A stretch of DNA of 34,184 nt from a virus. Location of the stretch: positions 1 through 34,184 of IMG/VR virus record IMGVR_UViG_3300031951_000670. The stretch is one strand, 5' to 3'. Each line of letters starts with the position of its first letter. Within the stretch, counting starts at the first letter, position 1. Of this stretch, positions 6,214 to 12,585 are shown in pieces. The position numbers and the translations under genes are program-made. Under the pieces are notes generated by a model. It was not told the origin of the DNA. It was given only the letters and a program-made list of their open reading frames with translations, and made no database searches.

Positions 6214-6429
6214 ATGATTACTCGCCAAGAATACAAAGAAGCAAGACGCTTCATTCGTGATAATGGCTATTCAGTGCTTCATTGGCTCTCACCTCGTCAA
6301 GTGATTGTCTTCGCTCATTTGCAAATTATCGAAGGCTCGCAGGACAGTCTCAAAGAACGTGCCGATGTCGTGGCATGGTGCAAGCGAGAGGGCATTTCCT
6401 ACAATTTCCATCACTTAGCACGGCATTAA
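6214..6429 (+). CDS. Early hypothetical protein, 71 aa
   Basis: This is the first gene of the rightward early region. AGAAAGG lies eight bases before the ATG. The product begins MITRQEYKEARRFIRDNGYS and is mainly helical with a balanced charge pattern (KERADVVAWCKREGI). No family recognised. Small first-gene products of phages often alter host functions; nothing in the sequence shows which. Confidence 0.75.
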   Translation: MITRQEYKEARRFIRDNGYSVLHWLSPRQVIVFAHLQIIEGSQDSLKERADVVAWCKREGISYNFHHLARH

Positions 6430-6436
6430 TTATCCC

Positions 6437-6450
6437 GCCCCTTCGGGGGC
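6437..6450 (+). other. GCCCC-TTCG-GGGGC hairpin in early leader
   Basis: This is a five-pair stem closed by the very stable cUUCGg tetraloop, between the stop at 6429 and the next start at 6477. There is no T-run after it, so it is not a classical terminator. It may protect or separate mRNA segments. A second stem occurs in the next gap. Confidence 0.6.
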
Positions 6451-6476
6451 TGTCTAAACCTGAAAGGAAACGACAA

Positions 6477-6668
6477 ATGAAAGACTGTTTTCAAGTTACC
6501 GCGATTTACCAGAATAGCGAAATAGGTTACGGCGAGGGCGAGAGCCTGAACTATGCCATTGACGATTGCATCGAATCAATTCCGTCAATATTTGAGGGCG
6601 CAAAGATAACGCTCTCAATTCTTGAAAACGATGTAATTCGCCAAGTAAAGAATTGGCCTATTTTTTAA
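6477..6668 (+). CDS. Early hypothetical protein, 63 aa
   Basis: The ATG at 6477 follows the leader CCTGAAAGGAAACGACAA, with the same spacing and wording as upstream of 6727. The product starts MKDCFQVTAIYQNSEIGYGE and is acidic; the pattern of strand, helix (NYAIDDCIESIPSI) and strand suggests a compact alpha/beta fold. No family recognised. An alternative longer frame from 6282 overlaps the previous gene and is rejected. Confidence 0.7.
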   Translation: MKDCFQVTAIYQNSEIGYGEGESLNYAIDDCIESIPSIFEGAKITLSILENDVIRQVKNWPIF

Positions 6669-6678
6669 TCAAACCGCT

Positions 6679-6697
6679 GGCCGGACGGTTTCCGGCC
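6679..6697 (+). other. GGCCGGA/TCCGGCC hairpin in early leader
   Basis: This is a perfect seven-pair stem with loop CGGTT, starting ten bases after the stop at 6668 and ending 29 bases before the next start. No T-run follows. It holds the same position relative to the genes as the stem at 6437. Confidence 0.6.
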
Positions 6698-6726
6698 TTC
6701 GCTCAACCCTTGAAAGGAAATAGCAA

Positions 6727-7371
6727 ATGAAAATCTCAGTAACTTCAAAACTCGACGGCATCCGTTCATGGTCTCTTCAGGCGCTCGACACTTGCCCCGG
6801 ATCAATTGCCGCTCCGGGTGAACTAGTCGATGCCTGTAAGGGTTGCTACGCAACGCAAGGAAACTATCGATTCGAGAATGTAAAAGCCCCTCGCAGGCAC
6901 AATAAAGAAGATTGGCAGCGCATTACATGGGCTGATGACATGGTTGCCGAATTGAACAAAGATCGGTTTTTCCGCTGGTTTGATTCGGGCGATATGTACA
7001 CCCTCGCCCTCGCTGAAAAGATTCTCGACGTTATGAAACGGACCCCATGGGTCAATCACTGGTTGCCCACGAGAATGTACAAGTTCCCAAAGTTTCGGCA
7101 AGTACTTGCCGAGATGCAAGCCTTGCCGAATGTATCAGTTCGGTTCTCATCCGACAGCATCACAGGCCAGTACACAAAAGGATTGCATGGCTCGGTCATT
7201 GTGCCTACTGCCGCTGATATAAAGCGAGGGATGACACTCTGCCGTGCCTACGAAAACGAGGGAAAGTGTAACGGATGCCGTGCCTGCTACGATAAAAAGG
7301 TCAAGGTCATTGCATACCCGGCACACGGCAAGACCATGCACAAAGTTATCAAGATTAAACTTGCCGCTTAA
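6727..7371 (+). CDS. GP88-family-like cysteine protein
   Basis: This is a 214-residue protein. Cysteines are grouped at both ends: C23 in DTCPGS, C37 and C40 in ACKGCYA, then C172, C181, C184 and C187 in ENEGKCNGCRACYDK. This layout matches my recollection of the phage 'gene product 88' family (named from a mycobacteriophage protein), whose function is not established. The cysteines probably bind zinc or an iron-sulfur cluster. The middle part (FRWFDSGDMYTLALAEKILD) is conserved in the family as I recall. The leader CCTTGAAAGGAAATAGCAA precedes the ATG. Confidence 0.75.
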   Translation: MKISVTSKLDGIRSWSLQALDTCPGSIAAPGELVDACKGCYATQGNYRFENVKAPRRHNKEDWQRITWADDMVAELNKDRFFRWFDSGDMYTLALAEKILDVMKRTPWVNHWLPTRMYKFPKFRQVLAEMQALPNVSVRFSSDSITGQYTKGLHGSVIVPTAADIKRGMTLCRAYENEGKCNGCRACYDKKVKVIAYPAHGKTMHKVIKIKLAA

Positions 7372-7391
7372 CCCTGAAAAGAAAACGCACA

Positions 7392-7472
7392 ATGAAATTA
7401 CTCGAATTCATCGCAGGTATAGTCCTTTTCTTTTTCTTTTGGGCATTCCTATTCGTGTTGCTGTCCTTTTAG
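7392..7472 (+). CDS. 26-residue hydrophobic membrane microprotein
   Basis: The ATG at 7392 follows the leader CCCTGAAAAGAAAACGCACA, like those of neighbouring genes. The product begins MKLLEFIAGIVLFFFFWAFL and is almost entirely one membrane-spanning helix with a charged Lys and Glu at the start. It ends 18 bases before a strong terminator. Its function is unknown. Short hydrophobic phage peptides can act on host membrane proteins, but that is speculation here. Confidence 0.6.
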   Translation: MKLLEFIAGIVLFFFFWAFLFVLLSF

Positions 7473-7490
7473 GTTAGCCCATAGCAGTAC

Positions 7491-7517
7491 AGGCCGGATA
7501 CTATGCCGGCCTTTTTT
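7491..7517 (+). terminator. Rho-independent terminator
   Basis: AGGCCGG (7491-7497) pairs with CCGGCCT (7506-7512) around the loop ATACTATG, followed by a run of six T. It would end or attenuate the first early segment before the recombination genes. Confidence 0.85.
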
Positions 7518-7550
7518 AACGCCCTATAAACCCTTTTTACGGGAGCCATT

Positions 7551-7727
7551 ATGCAACCCTCACCCCTTGCCGTTATCTACGAACTACAGCCCGATTTAAG
7601 CGAGTCGGACGCATTGCAGGCCGCATACCTTCTGAGCAATGCCCAGCAGCAAGGCATCAAGCTTACTTATTCGCTTGTCGAAAAGATAATCTTCGATGTC
7701 ACCAGCCCCTTGCATAGGTGGCAATAG
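7551..7727 (+). CDS. Hypothetical protein, 58 aa
   Basis: The frame starts at the ATG at 7551 with CGGGAG five bases upstream, just after the terminator. The product starts MQPSPLAVIYELQPDLSESD, contains a helical stretch AYLLSNAQQQGI and ends LHRWQ. It has no known family and no membrane or cysteine motifs. Its position ahead of the exonuclease suggests it belongs to the second early segment. Confidence 0.6.
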   Translation: MQPSPLAVIYELQPDLSESDALQAAYLLSNAQQQGIKLTYSLVEKIIFDVTSPLHRWQ

Positions 7728-7783
7728 CCTGAAGTTATCAATAGCAGCTTCTTAATTACTCAAATTTATATGGAGGTTCCAAC

Positions 7784-8740
7784 ATGGTTGGCAAAGTCAC
7801 ACCAAACACAATGCTGTCCGCATCGCGCCTGCCTGCCGTTATGGGGTTCAGCAAATACCGCAGCCCCAATGATGAGTTACTCGCAAGCATCAATGCGTTA
7901 AACGGCATCGATGAGGCCAGCGTTACCAATGAGGCGATGGATTGGGGGAACAAAACCGAGGAACTAATCCTAGTCGAGGCAGCGAAACGGCTAGGGGTTT
8001 CTAATCTGGTAACGCATCACCCCGAACCTTTTTTTCATCCGCTCCTGCCGCTGGCCTGTAGCATAGACGGCAAGGCCGATGGGCAGTCAATTGTCCTGCA
8101 ATCTAACCCCGATTTAGGAATCATGGTCATGGATGAGGACGCCATCACACTCGACGGTCACGGCATCCTCGAAGCCAAGCTAACTTCAGTCGCGCCAGAA
8201 CATACGCCAGCCCTCTACAGGGGGCCGATCCAGCTTCAGGCACAGATGGATATTACCGGCGCTAAATGGGGCGCTCTAGCGGTCTTATATCGCGGCACAG
8301 AGATGCGTATCTTTGTCTTCAAACCACACGCGCAAACACTCCGTGCCATCGAAGCGGCTACCCTCGACTTCCAGAAAAGACTTGACACTTGGAAACTAGA
8401 GCGGCACATTGACTACTTCCCGCCGATCAATAGCGCAGATGCAGATCGGACATGGGGACAAGCAGAAGAGCAGACCGTTAGCTTAGATGGCGAATTTACT
8501 TTGTGGGCAAGAGATATCGTCGAAGCAAAGGAAGACATCAAACAGTCCGAAGCCATCATCGCAGACCGAGAAACCAAGATCAAAACCGCTATGCAGACAG
8601 CCAGCAAAGCCACAATAGGAAACAAGTACACCGTTTCATGGCCTATGCGTAGCTACAAAGCCCAGCCAGAGAAGGTAGTGCCAGCCAAAGAAGCCTACTC
8701 TGTCCGTCAATCAACACTTAGCATAAAGGAAATAAAGTGA
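7784..8740 (+). CDS. YqaJ-like viral recombinase (exonuclease)
   Basis: This is a 318-residue protein with the PD-(D/E)XK nuclease layout of YqaJ/lambda-exonuclease proteins: an early MDWGNKTEELI segment with E59/E60, D95 in LACSIDGKAD, E130-x-K132 in GILEAKL, and IQLQAQMD at 149-156. The family degrades one strand of double-stranded DNA from its end, producing single strands for an annealing partner. That partner (RecT-like) is encoded one small gene downstream. GGAGG stands in front of the ATG. The C-terminal 100 residues form a charged coiled extension. Confidence 0.9.
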   Translation: MVGKVTPNTMLSASRLPAVMGFSKYRSPNDELLASINALNGIDEASVTNEAMDWGNKTEELILVEAAKRLGVSNLVTHHPEPFFHPLLPLACSIDGKADGQSIVLQSNPDLGIMVMDEDAITLDGHGILEAKLTSVAPEHTPALYRGPIQLQAQMDITGAKWGALAVLYRGTEMRIFVFKPHAQTLRAIEAATLDFQKRLDTWKLERHIDYFPPINSADADRTWGQAEEQTVSLDGEFTLWARDIVEAKEDIKQSEAIIADRETKIKTAMQTASKATIGNKYTVSWPMRSYKAQPEKVVPAKEAYSVRQSTLSIKEIK

Positions 8741-8982
8741 GTTACGAACTCGACGAAGAAACCAAAGAGCGAATGATGGTCAAGCGCAGACTGGACAATG
8801 CCATCGTCGTTTTCTTTGAGCATAAGTTCGGGCGCAGGATATCCAACCCTGACCGGCACAACCTGCTGCAAGCAGTGCATACCATTTTCAACATCGAACG
8901 CAATACAAAATTCCATGACAAAAATTTCTATATGGAAAAAGCGAAAGAGTTCGAATCAATTGTGGAGGGAACAAATGAGTAA
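8737..8982 (+). CDS. Small hypothetical protein between exonuclease and annealing protein
   Basis: This is an 81-residue protein starting with GTG at 8737 and overlapping the exonuclease stop (GTGA). The product (SYELDEETKERMMVKRRLDN and onward) is charged and mostly helical. Its end overlaps the start of the RecT-like gene by eight bases, so all three are translationally coupled. No family recognised. A helper of the exonuclease-annealase pair is possible from position only. Confidence 0.7.
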   Translation: MSYELDEETKERMMVKRRLDNAIVVFFEHKFGRRISNPDRHNLLQAVHTIFNIERNTKFHDKNFYMEKAKEFESIVEGTNE

Positions 8983-10000
8983 CTTGACAACACGAAACGG
9001 CTTCCTGCCGACAACATTCTCAGAAGCCAAACAGTTTGCAGGCGAACTAGCAGCCAGCAATCTTGTCCCAAAATCCTACGCAGGCAAGCCGCTCGACATC
9101 CTCGTGGCAATTCAATGGGGCAACGAGATCGGTCTAGCACCCATGCAAGCCCTGCAAAACATCAGCGTCATCAACGGCAAGCCATCGGTCTATGGTGATG
9201 CAGCAATGGCTCTGGTGCAGGCCAGCCCAGTGTGCGAAGGCGTCGAAGAGTTCTTCGAGGACGAAGGTACACCGAACCCTGTCGCCGTCTGCATAGCACA
9301 CAGGAAAGGTCGTAAGCCAGTCACCGCACGGTTCTCTGTCGAGGACGCAAAGAGGGCAGGACTGTGGAATAAGCAGGGGCCGTGGACACAGTACCCAAAG
9401 CGGATGCTACAGATGAGAGCAAGGGGCTTCGCTTTAAGGGATGCCTTTCCTGATGCGCTTAAAGGTTTGATAACAACAGAGGAAGCGCAGGACTACCCAG
9501 AAGAAGCCAAGCCACAGATCAAGGATATTCCTGCCAATCCACTAGATGCTATCGCTGCGCCAGAAGTGATTGAGGAAACCTATCAAGAGGCAGAAGTCAT
9601 ACCCATCAGTGATAAAGTTGACGCTGTGGCAGAGGTAGTCGAAGTTATAGAAGCCACCGAGGAAGCCACAGAACCTGTGCCGGAAGGTAGCTGGACGCTC
9701 TACATTCCTCGCAAAGACCCGCAAGAGTTGCCGTCATTGGAAGACTGGCTCAAAGAGTACAACGCACTGGCAGACAAGACCGCCGGTGCAGGCAAGGCAG
9801 CACCTAGAAAACGGATGACAGCCCTGCGAGAACTCCGAGAAGCCAACGATCCAACGATCAAGCGTGTGCCTACGCTGGTCAAAGTGGTCCTAACACAAGG
9901 CCACCAAACCAGACTGGCATGGCTCGGCCACCAGATGCGGGAAGAGGAAGGTAAATCTGACAACGTAAAGGAAGATCATGGACTACAACGCCAAACTTGA
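8975..10000 (+). CDS. RecT-family single-strand annealing protein
   Basis: This is a 341-residue protein starting at the ATG at 8975 with GGAGG upstream; a longer in-frame start at 8798 would overlap two genes and is rejected. Residues 1-180 carry RecT/Bet signatures: LVPKSYAGKPLDILVAIQWG, then GLAPMQALQNISVINGKPSV, then YPKRMLQMRARGFALRDAFP. The family anneals complementary strands during phage recombination and works with an exonuclease such as the YqaJ-like protein upstream. Residues 190-245 are an acidic linker, followed by an additional C-terminal domain (WTLYIPRKDPQELPSLEDWL) of unknown use. Confidence 0.9.
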   Translation: MSNLTTRNGFLPTTFSEAKQFAGELAASNLVPKSYAGKPLDILVAIQWGNEIGLAPMQALQNISVINGKPSVYGDAAMALVQASPVCEGVEEFFEDEGTPNPVAVCIAHRKGRKPVTARFSVEDAKRAGLWNKQGPWTQYPKRMLQMRARGFALRDAFPDALKGLITTEEAQDYPEEAKPQIKDIPANPLDAIAAPEVIEETYQEAEVIPISDKVDAVAEVVEVIEATEEATEPVPEGSWTLYIPRKDPQELPSLEDWLKEYNALADKTAGAGKAAPRKRMTALRELREANDPTIKRVPTLVKVVLTQGHQTRLAWLGHQMREEEGKSDNVKEDHGLQRQT

Positions 10001-10205
10001 AGCGGCAAAACAGTACCTGCGTGACAGGAAGAAACTGATTTCCGAACAGAACCCAGAAGACCCGAAGCGTTTTTGCCCGAGTCTTGCCGTCGATACCAAC
10101 ATAAGGACAACCTTTGATGAATACAGAGCCACACTTGCCGCCAAAAAAAGCCAAACCAGCACACAGACTGTTCGATTTTTTGATCGAAAGGTACGAACTG
10201 GGTAG
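9978..10205 (+). CDS. Hypothetical protein, 75 aa, overlapping two neighbours
   Basis: The ATG at 9978 has AAGGA upstream and overlaps the end of the RecT-like gene by 23 bases. The N-terminal part MDYNAKLEAAKQYLRDRKKL is a plausible charged helix. The last 30 codons overlap the XRE-type gene in another frame and read like non-coding sequence (KSQTSTQTVRFFDRKVRTG). Either a true out-of-frame overlap exists or only the first part is constrained. Function unknown. Confidence 0.5.
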   Translation: MDYNAKLEAAKQYLRDRKKLISEQNPEDPKRFCPSLAVDTNIRTTFDEYRATLAAKKSQTSTQTVRFFDRKVRTG

Positions 10206-10365
10206 CGACTATCAGTTGGCGCTAGAGATACAGGTCACACCCTCGTCGATCTGCAAGATGCGTTCAGGTAAGCCTGTCACGGCCAACATGATCCTGAAGG
10301 TACACGAACGGTTCGACATCCCGATCCGAGAAATTAAAGAGATGGTCTCTGATGCCAAGAGTTAA
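10117..10365 (+). CDS. XRE/Cro-like helix-turn-helix protein
   Basis: This is an 82-residue protein. ATG at 10117 is chosen, preceded by AAGGA; an adjacent TTG at 10114 is possible. Residues about 27-70 read as a helix-turn-helix of the Cro/C1 type: YQLALEIQVTPSSICKMRSG, then ANMILKVHERFDIPIREIKE. The A-L-E-I-Q-V-T-P-S-S-I-x-K segment is the DNA-reading helix pair. It is a candidate middle-phase regulator within the early region. The start lies 89 bases inside the preceding frame. Confidence 0.75.
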   Translation: MNTEPHLPPKKAKPAHRLFDFLIERYELGSDYQLALEIQVTPSSICKMRSGKPVTANMILKVHERFDIPIREIKEMVSDAKS

Positions 10366-10543
10366 ACATCCCGATGGCCTTCACTGGTGCAGTGCCTGCA
10401 ACGCTTATAAGACCGAGGCGACAGGCATATGGAAGCAGCTACGCAGGACCAGCCGCTTTATCTGCCGAGAATGTAATCAACGCAAATCGGATAGTTTCTA
10501 CGGAAAGCCAAGAAATGCGCTGTCTGCATTGCAAGAACCTTAA
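10352..10543 (+). CDS. Zinc-ribbon-like miniprotein, 63 aa
   Basis: The product begins MPRVKHPDGLHWCSACNAYK and contains CSAC at residues 13-16 and CREC later (RFICRECNQRKSDSF), a CxxC...CxxC pair expected to bind one zinc ion. Many short phage proteins use this fold for DNA or protein contacts. The start overlaps the XRE-type gene by 14 bases and the end overlaps the next gene by 29 bases. Confidence 0.65.
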   Translation: MPRVKHPDGLHWCSACNAYKTEATGIWKQLRRTSRFICRECNQRKSDSFYGKPRNALSALQEP

Positions 10544-10727
10544 TCTGAAAGACTATCCAGCACACGCAAAGGTAAACCTCGGCAGATGTATGGCTGTCGA
10601 TGTTTACCGCAGAGGTGTAGTCTTCATGCCGCTGCACACAGATACCGAGTGCGATCAGTACAGGGCAGCAACTGAGGAAGTTATCCAAAAAAGAAAGGAG
10701 TGGCATGAGAGCCGCAAAGGTCGATGA
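10515..10727 (+). CDS. Cysteine-containing small phage protein, 70 aa
   Basis: The ATG at 10515 is chosen because the protein then begins MRCLHCKNLNLKDYPAHAKV and has the shape of a recurring small phage protein: CxxC at the start, LGRC in the middle, ECDQY, and a basic helical end (KRKEWHESRKGR). Four cysteines probably hold a zinc ion. A longer frame back to 10374 only shadows the preceding gene. Function unknown. Confidence 0.65.
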   Translation: MRCLHCKNLNLKDYPAHAKVNLGRCMAVDVYRRGVVFMPLHTDTECDQYRAATEEVIQKRKEWHESRKGR

Positions 10728-11019
10728 GAATCAGAGGCAAATAGTAAAAGTCTTGAGGGACATGGGGTGTTCGGTTCAGCATCTTCATGCTGTGGGTGCC
10801 GGATGCCCTGACCTATTAGTCGGTTACAAAGGGTTCAATATCCTGTTAGAGGTTAAAGATGGGAGCAAGTCACCGTCCAGACAGAAGTTGACATCCGATC
10901 AAGTCGTCTGGCACAGAGACTGGCGCGGCACAGTCGAGGTTATCAACAGTAAAGAACAAGCCATCATCGCTGTACTCACCATTGCCAGAGACCTATCCGA
11001 CTTGGATGATTTGAAATGA
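10705..11019 (+). CDS. VRR-NUC-type nuclease
   Basis: This is a 104-residue protein with the compact VRR-NUC / PD-(D/E)XK core: E8 in the first helix (VDENQRQIVKVLRDMG), D36 in GAGCPDLLVGY, E49-x-K51 in NILLEVKDG and Q60 in SPSRQKLT. Family members cut branched or flapped DNA and act as Holliday-junction-resolvase-like enzymes. It fits the early recombination set, perhaps resolving intermediates before packaging. It overlaps the previous gene by 23 bases and the next by four. Confidence 0.85.
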   Translation: MRAAKVDENQRQIVKVLRDMGCSVQHLHAVGAGCPDLLVGYKGFNILLEVKDGSKSPSRQKLTSDQVVWHRDWRGTVEVINSKEQAIIAVLTIARDLSDLDDLK

Positions 11020-11228
11020 CTACAATCAAACCAACACTCGCCAAACACGCACCACGAGGAATGCAGAAGGCAAAGCTAGGCAGCAGGGAGATGCGGGAGT
11101 TTATTGAAGCCGAGGCTATCGACATTTTTACCACCATGACGAATGGCGGCTGTACGTTCCAGCAAAGTCTGGCGGCTATCTTTCTGTCAGGCATGAACGC
11201 AGCAGAGAACGCAAGGAGAGAACAATGA
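11016..11228 (+). CDS. Hypothetical early protein, 70 aa
   Basis: The start overlaps the nuclease stop (ATGA) and its stop overlaps the next start (ATGA), so it is translationally coupled on both sides. The product begins MTTIKPTLAKHAPRGMQKAK, basic at first and then helical (SREMREFIEAEAIDIFTTMT). No motif or family recognised. Confidence 0.7.
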   Translation: MTTIKPTLAKHAPRGMQKAKLGSREMREFIEAEAIDIFTTMTNGGCTFQQSLAAIFLSGMNAAENARREQ

Positions 11229-11533
11229 CCACGGATAGAGAGCTAATGCAGCAAGCGTTAGACCTGTTGGATGACATCAACCAATGCAGCTTGCCACCGA
11301 CAGGCATACCGTTACCAGCAGAAATCGATCATGTGATGGAAGCCCTACGCGCTCGACTAGCGCAGCCAGAGCCGGAAGCTGATATTTGCTGCCAAGATTT
11401 TGAGAATTGCCGTCGTTCATGTATTCCGCTTGGTCAATGGATTGCTCGTGTTTATTGTGGCTGCGGCGACCAGATCATGCCGAATGATGGTGCTGAGTGC
11501 GGCAACTGTGTGGCTGCGAGGAATGACGGGTAA
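11225..11533 (+). CDS. Small protein with ALRARLAQPE motif and zinc-ribbon-like end
   Basis: This is a 102-residue protein. The first half (RELMQQALDLLDDINQC, then VMEALRARLAQPEPE) is a helical pattern I associate with small early proteins in Burkholderiales phages. The second half has two cysteine groups, CCQDFENCRRSC and YCGCGDQIMPNDGAECGNC, the latter a zinc-ribbon-like knuckle. The fusion of these two parts is notable. Function unknown. Confidence 0.65.
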   Translation: MTTDRELMQQALDLLDDINQCSLPPTGIPLPAEIDHVMEALRARLAQPEPEADICCQDFENCRRSCIPLGQWIARVYCGCGDQIMPNDGAECGNCVAARNDG

Positions 11534-11535
11534 TT

Positions 11536-11955
11536 ATGAGACCACGTTACGAAAGACCACAGGATTTAGAAAACGAGAAAACAGTCCGAAAAATTCTGAT
11601 GCAAAAGTGGGCTGTCGAAATGCACAAGATGCCGATGGCCTATCACCTCGACTGGATGGTGACAAAGGATAGCAAGGCAGTTGCTTTCGCAGAACTCAAG
11701 TGCAGAGACAATTCCATCCTGCAATACCCAACGCTCATGCTGTCAATGCACAAGTGGATGCACGGCAGGCAGATGGCAGAGGAAATCGATGGCTCATTCC
11801 TCGTGATCGTCAGATGGATTGATGGCCTGTACTATCACAGGCAAGGCACCGCAGCAGTTACCTACGGCGTGGGTGGCAGGAAAGACAGAGGCGACAGTCA
11901 GGATATGGAACCCGTAGTCCACATCCCGACAGACAGCTTTAAACTACTGGCCTGA
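11536..11955 (+). CDS. Probable PD-(D/E)XK-type nuclease-like protein
   Basis: This is a 139-residue protein, the last gene of the rightward region. Residues 36-57 (YHLDWMVTKDSKAVAFAELK then CR) show D39, E53 and K55 in the spacing of a PD-(D/E)XK active site, with E12/E14 in the first helix. This is a motif call, not a family match. Its last 12 bases overlap the end of the convergent Rz-like gene, so the early and late units meet without an untranslated gap. Confidence 0.6.
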   Translation: MRPRYERPQDLENEKTVRKILMQKWAVEMHKMPMAYHLDWMVTKDSKAVAFAELKCRDNSILQYPTLMLSMHKWMHGRQMAEEIDGSFLVIVRWIDGLYYHRQGTAAVTYGVGGRKDRGDSQDMEPVVHIPTDSFKLLA

Positions 11956-12417
11956 TCTTAAGGTTTCGTATTGCCGGACGCATTGGTCGAGGGCGATCCT
12001 GAGTTCTTCTGCTCGGAAAGCTTCCCTGATAAGAAATTCTGCATCGGGCTTAGAAAGTTCTGCTCCCGTACAGAGGCAGGCGGGGCAGACAGCGCCGGAG
12101 GAACTGGACACGGTACTTGTCTGGGCGGCACGCTCGGGGCGCTTACGCACGCTGTCAGCCAAAGTGGCAGCAAGCTGAATAGCATTCCTTTGCTTTTCAT
12201 TTGTTTCTTCCCTTAACTGATCGGCCTCGGCCTGCAATGCTTGCTCCTTCTCACGGGCAGCAGCCTGCGCTTTGGCATACGCCTCTGCCTGCGCTGCACG
12301 TTCCCGATCCCACTCGGCCTGCACCGACGCCTTACCGTGCGCTGACCCTTTAATATAGCCAGCGCCACCGGCAAGCGCAACCGCGATAACGGCACCGGCA
12401 AGAAAGTAAGGATTCAT
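11944..12417 (-). CDS. Rz: i-spanin (Rz-like)
   Basis: This is a 157-residue inner-membrane spanin subunit. One membrane segment lies at residues 4-22 (YFLAGAVIAVALAGGAGYI), followed by a long charged coiled coil (about 30-95, rich in A/E/K/Q) reaching into the periplasm, and a C-terminal globular part with several cysteines (CPACLC). With its lipoprotein partner, encoded inside it in another frame, it fuses the inner and outer membranes at the end of lysis. The start overlaps the preceding gene's stop (ATGA). Confidence 0.9.
   Translation of the reverse strand: MNPYFLAGAVIAVALAGGAGYIKGSAHGKASVQAEWDRERAAQAEAYAKAQAAAREKEQALQAEADQLREETNEKQRNAIQLAATLADSVRKRPERAAQTSTVSSSSGAVCPACLCTGAELSKPDAEFLIREAFRAEELRIALDQCVRQYETLRSGQ
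11958..12200 (-). CDS. Rz1: o-spanin lipoprotein (Rz1-like), nested in Rz
   Basis: This is an 80-residue protein lying wholly within the Rz-like gene in another frame. A signal peptide MKSKGMLFSLLPLWLTAC ends in the lipobox LTAC (C18), followed by a proline-rich stretch SAPSVPPRQVPCPVPPALSA. This is the usual signature of Rz1 outer-membrane spanins. It pairs with Rz across the periplasm. The embedded arrangement is typical of many phages of Gram-negative hosts. Confidence 0.9.
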   Translation of the reverse strand: MKSKGMLFSLLPLWLTACVSAPSVPPRQVPCPVPPALSAPPASVREQNFLSPMQNFLSGKLSEQKNSGSPSTNASGNTKP

Positions 12418-12584
12418 TTCTGATTAGGTACAGACTTACCTTCGAGTTTCTTATGGACCTTGATCGTCTTGCAGACTTCCATGTCCTTGCCCTTGATCTT
12501 CTCAGTGCGGCAGACCTTCTTCATCTCGCCGCCAGCAAACGCAACAAGTGGAACAAACGCAATAAGTGCAATGAGTTTCTTCAT
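12414..12584 (-). CDS. Small secreted protein, 56 aa
   Basis: The ATG at 12584 has CGGAGA upstream and is preferred to a frame from 12632 that lacks one. The product MKKLIALIAFVPLVAFAGGE is a clean Sec signal peptide with A-F-A cleavage, followed by a lysine-rich mature part of about 38 residues with two cysteines (VCRTEKIKGKDMEVCKTIKV). Its position between the holin-like and spanin genes suggests a periplasmic role in lysis or envelope modification. Family unknown. Confidence 0.7.
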   Translation of the reverse strand: MKKLIALIAFVPLVAFAGGEMKKVCRTEKIKGKDMEVCKTIKVHKKLEGKSVPNQK

Positions 12585-12585
12585 G

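Noticed and set aside
8798-8974. Upstream extension of the RecT-like frame
   Set aside because: It would overlap the coupled 81-codon gene in another frame; the ATG at 8975 has a GGAGG site and starts exactly where the family begins.
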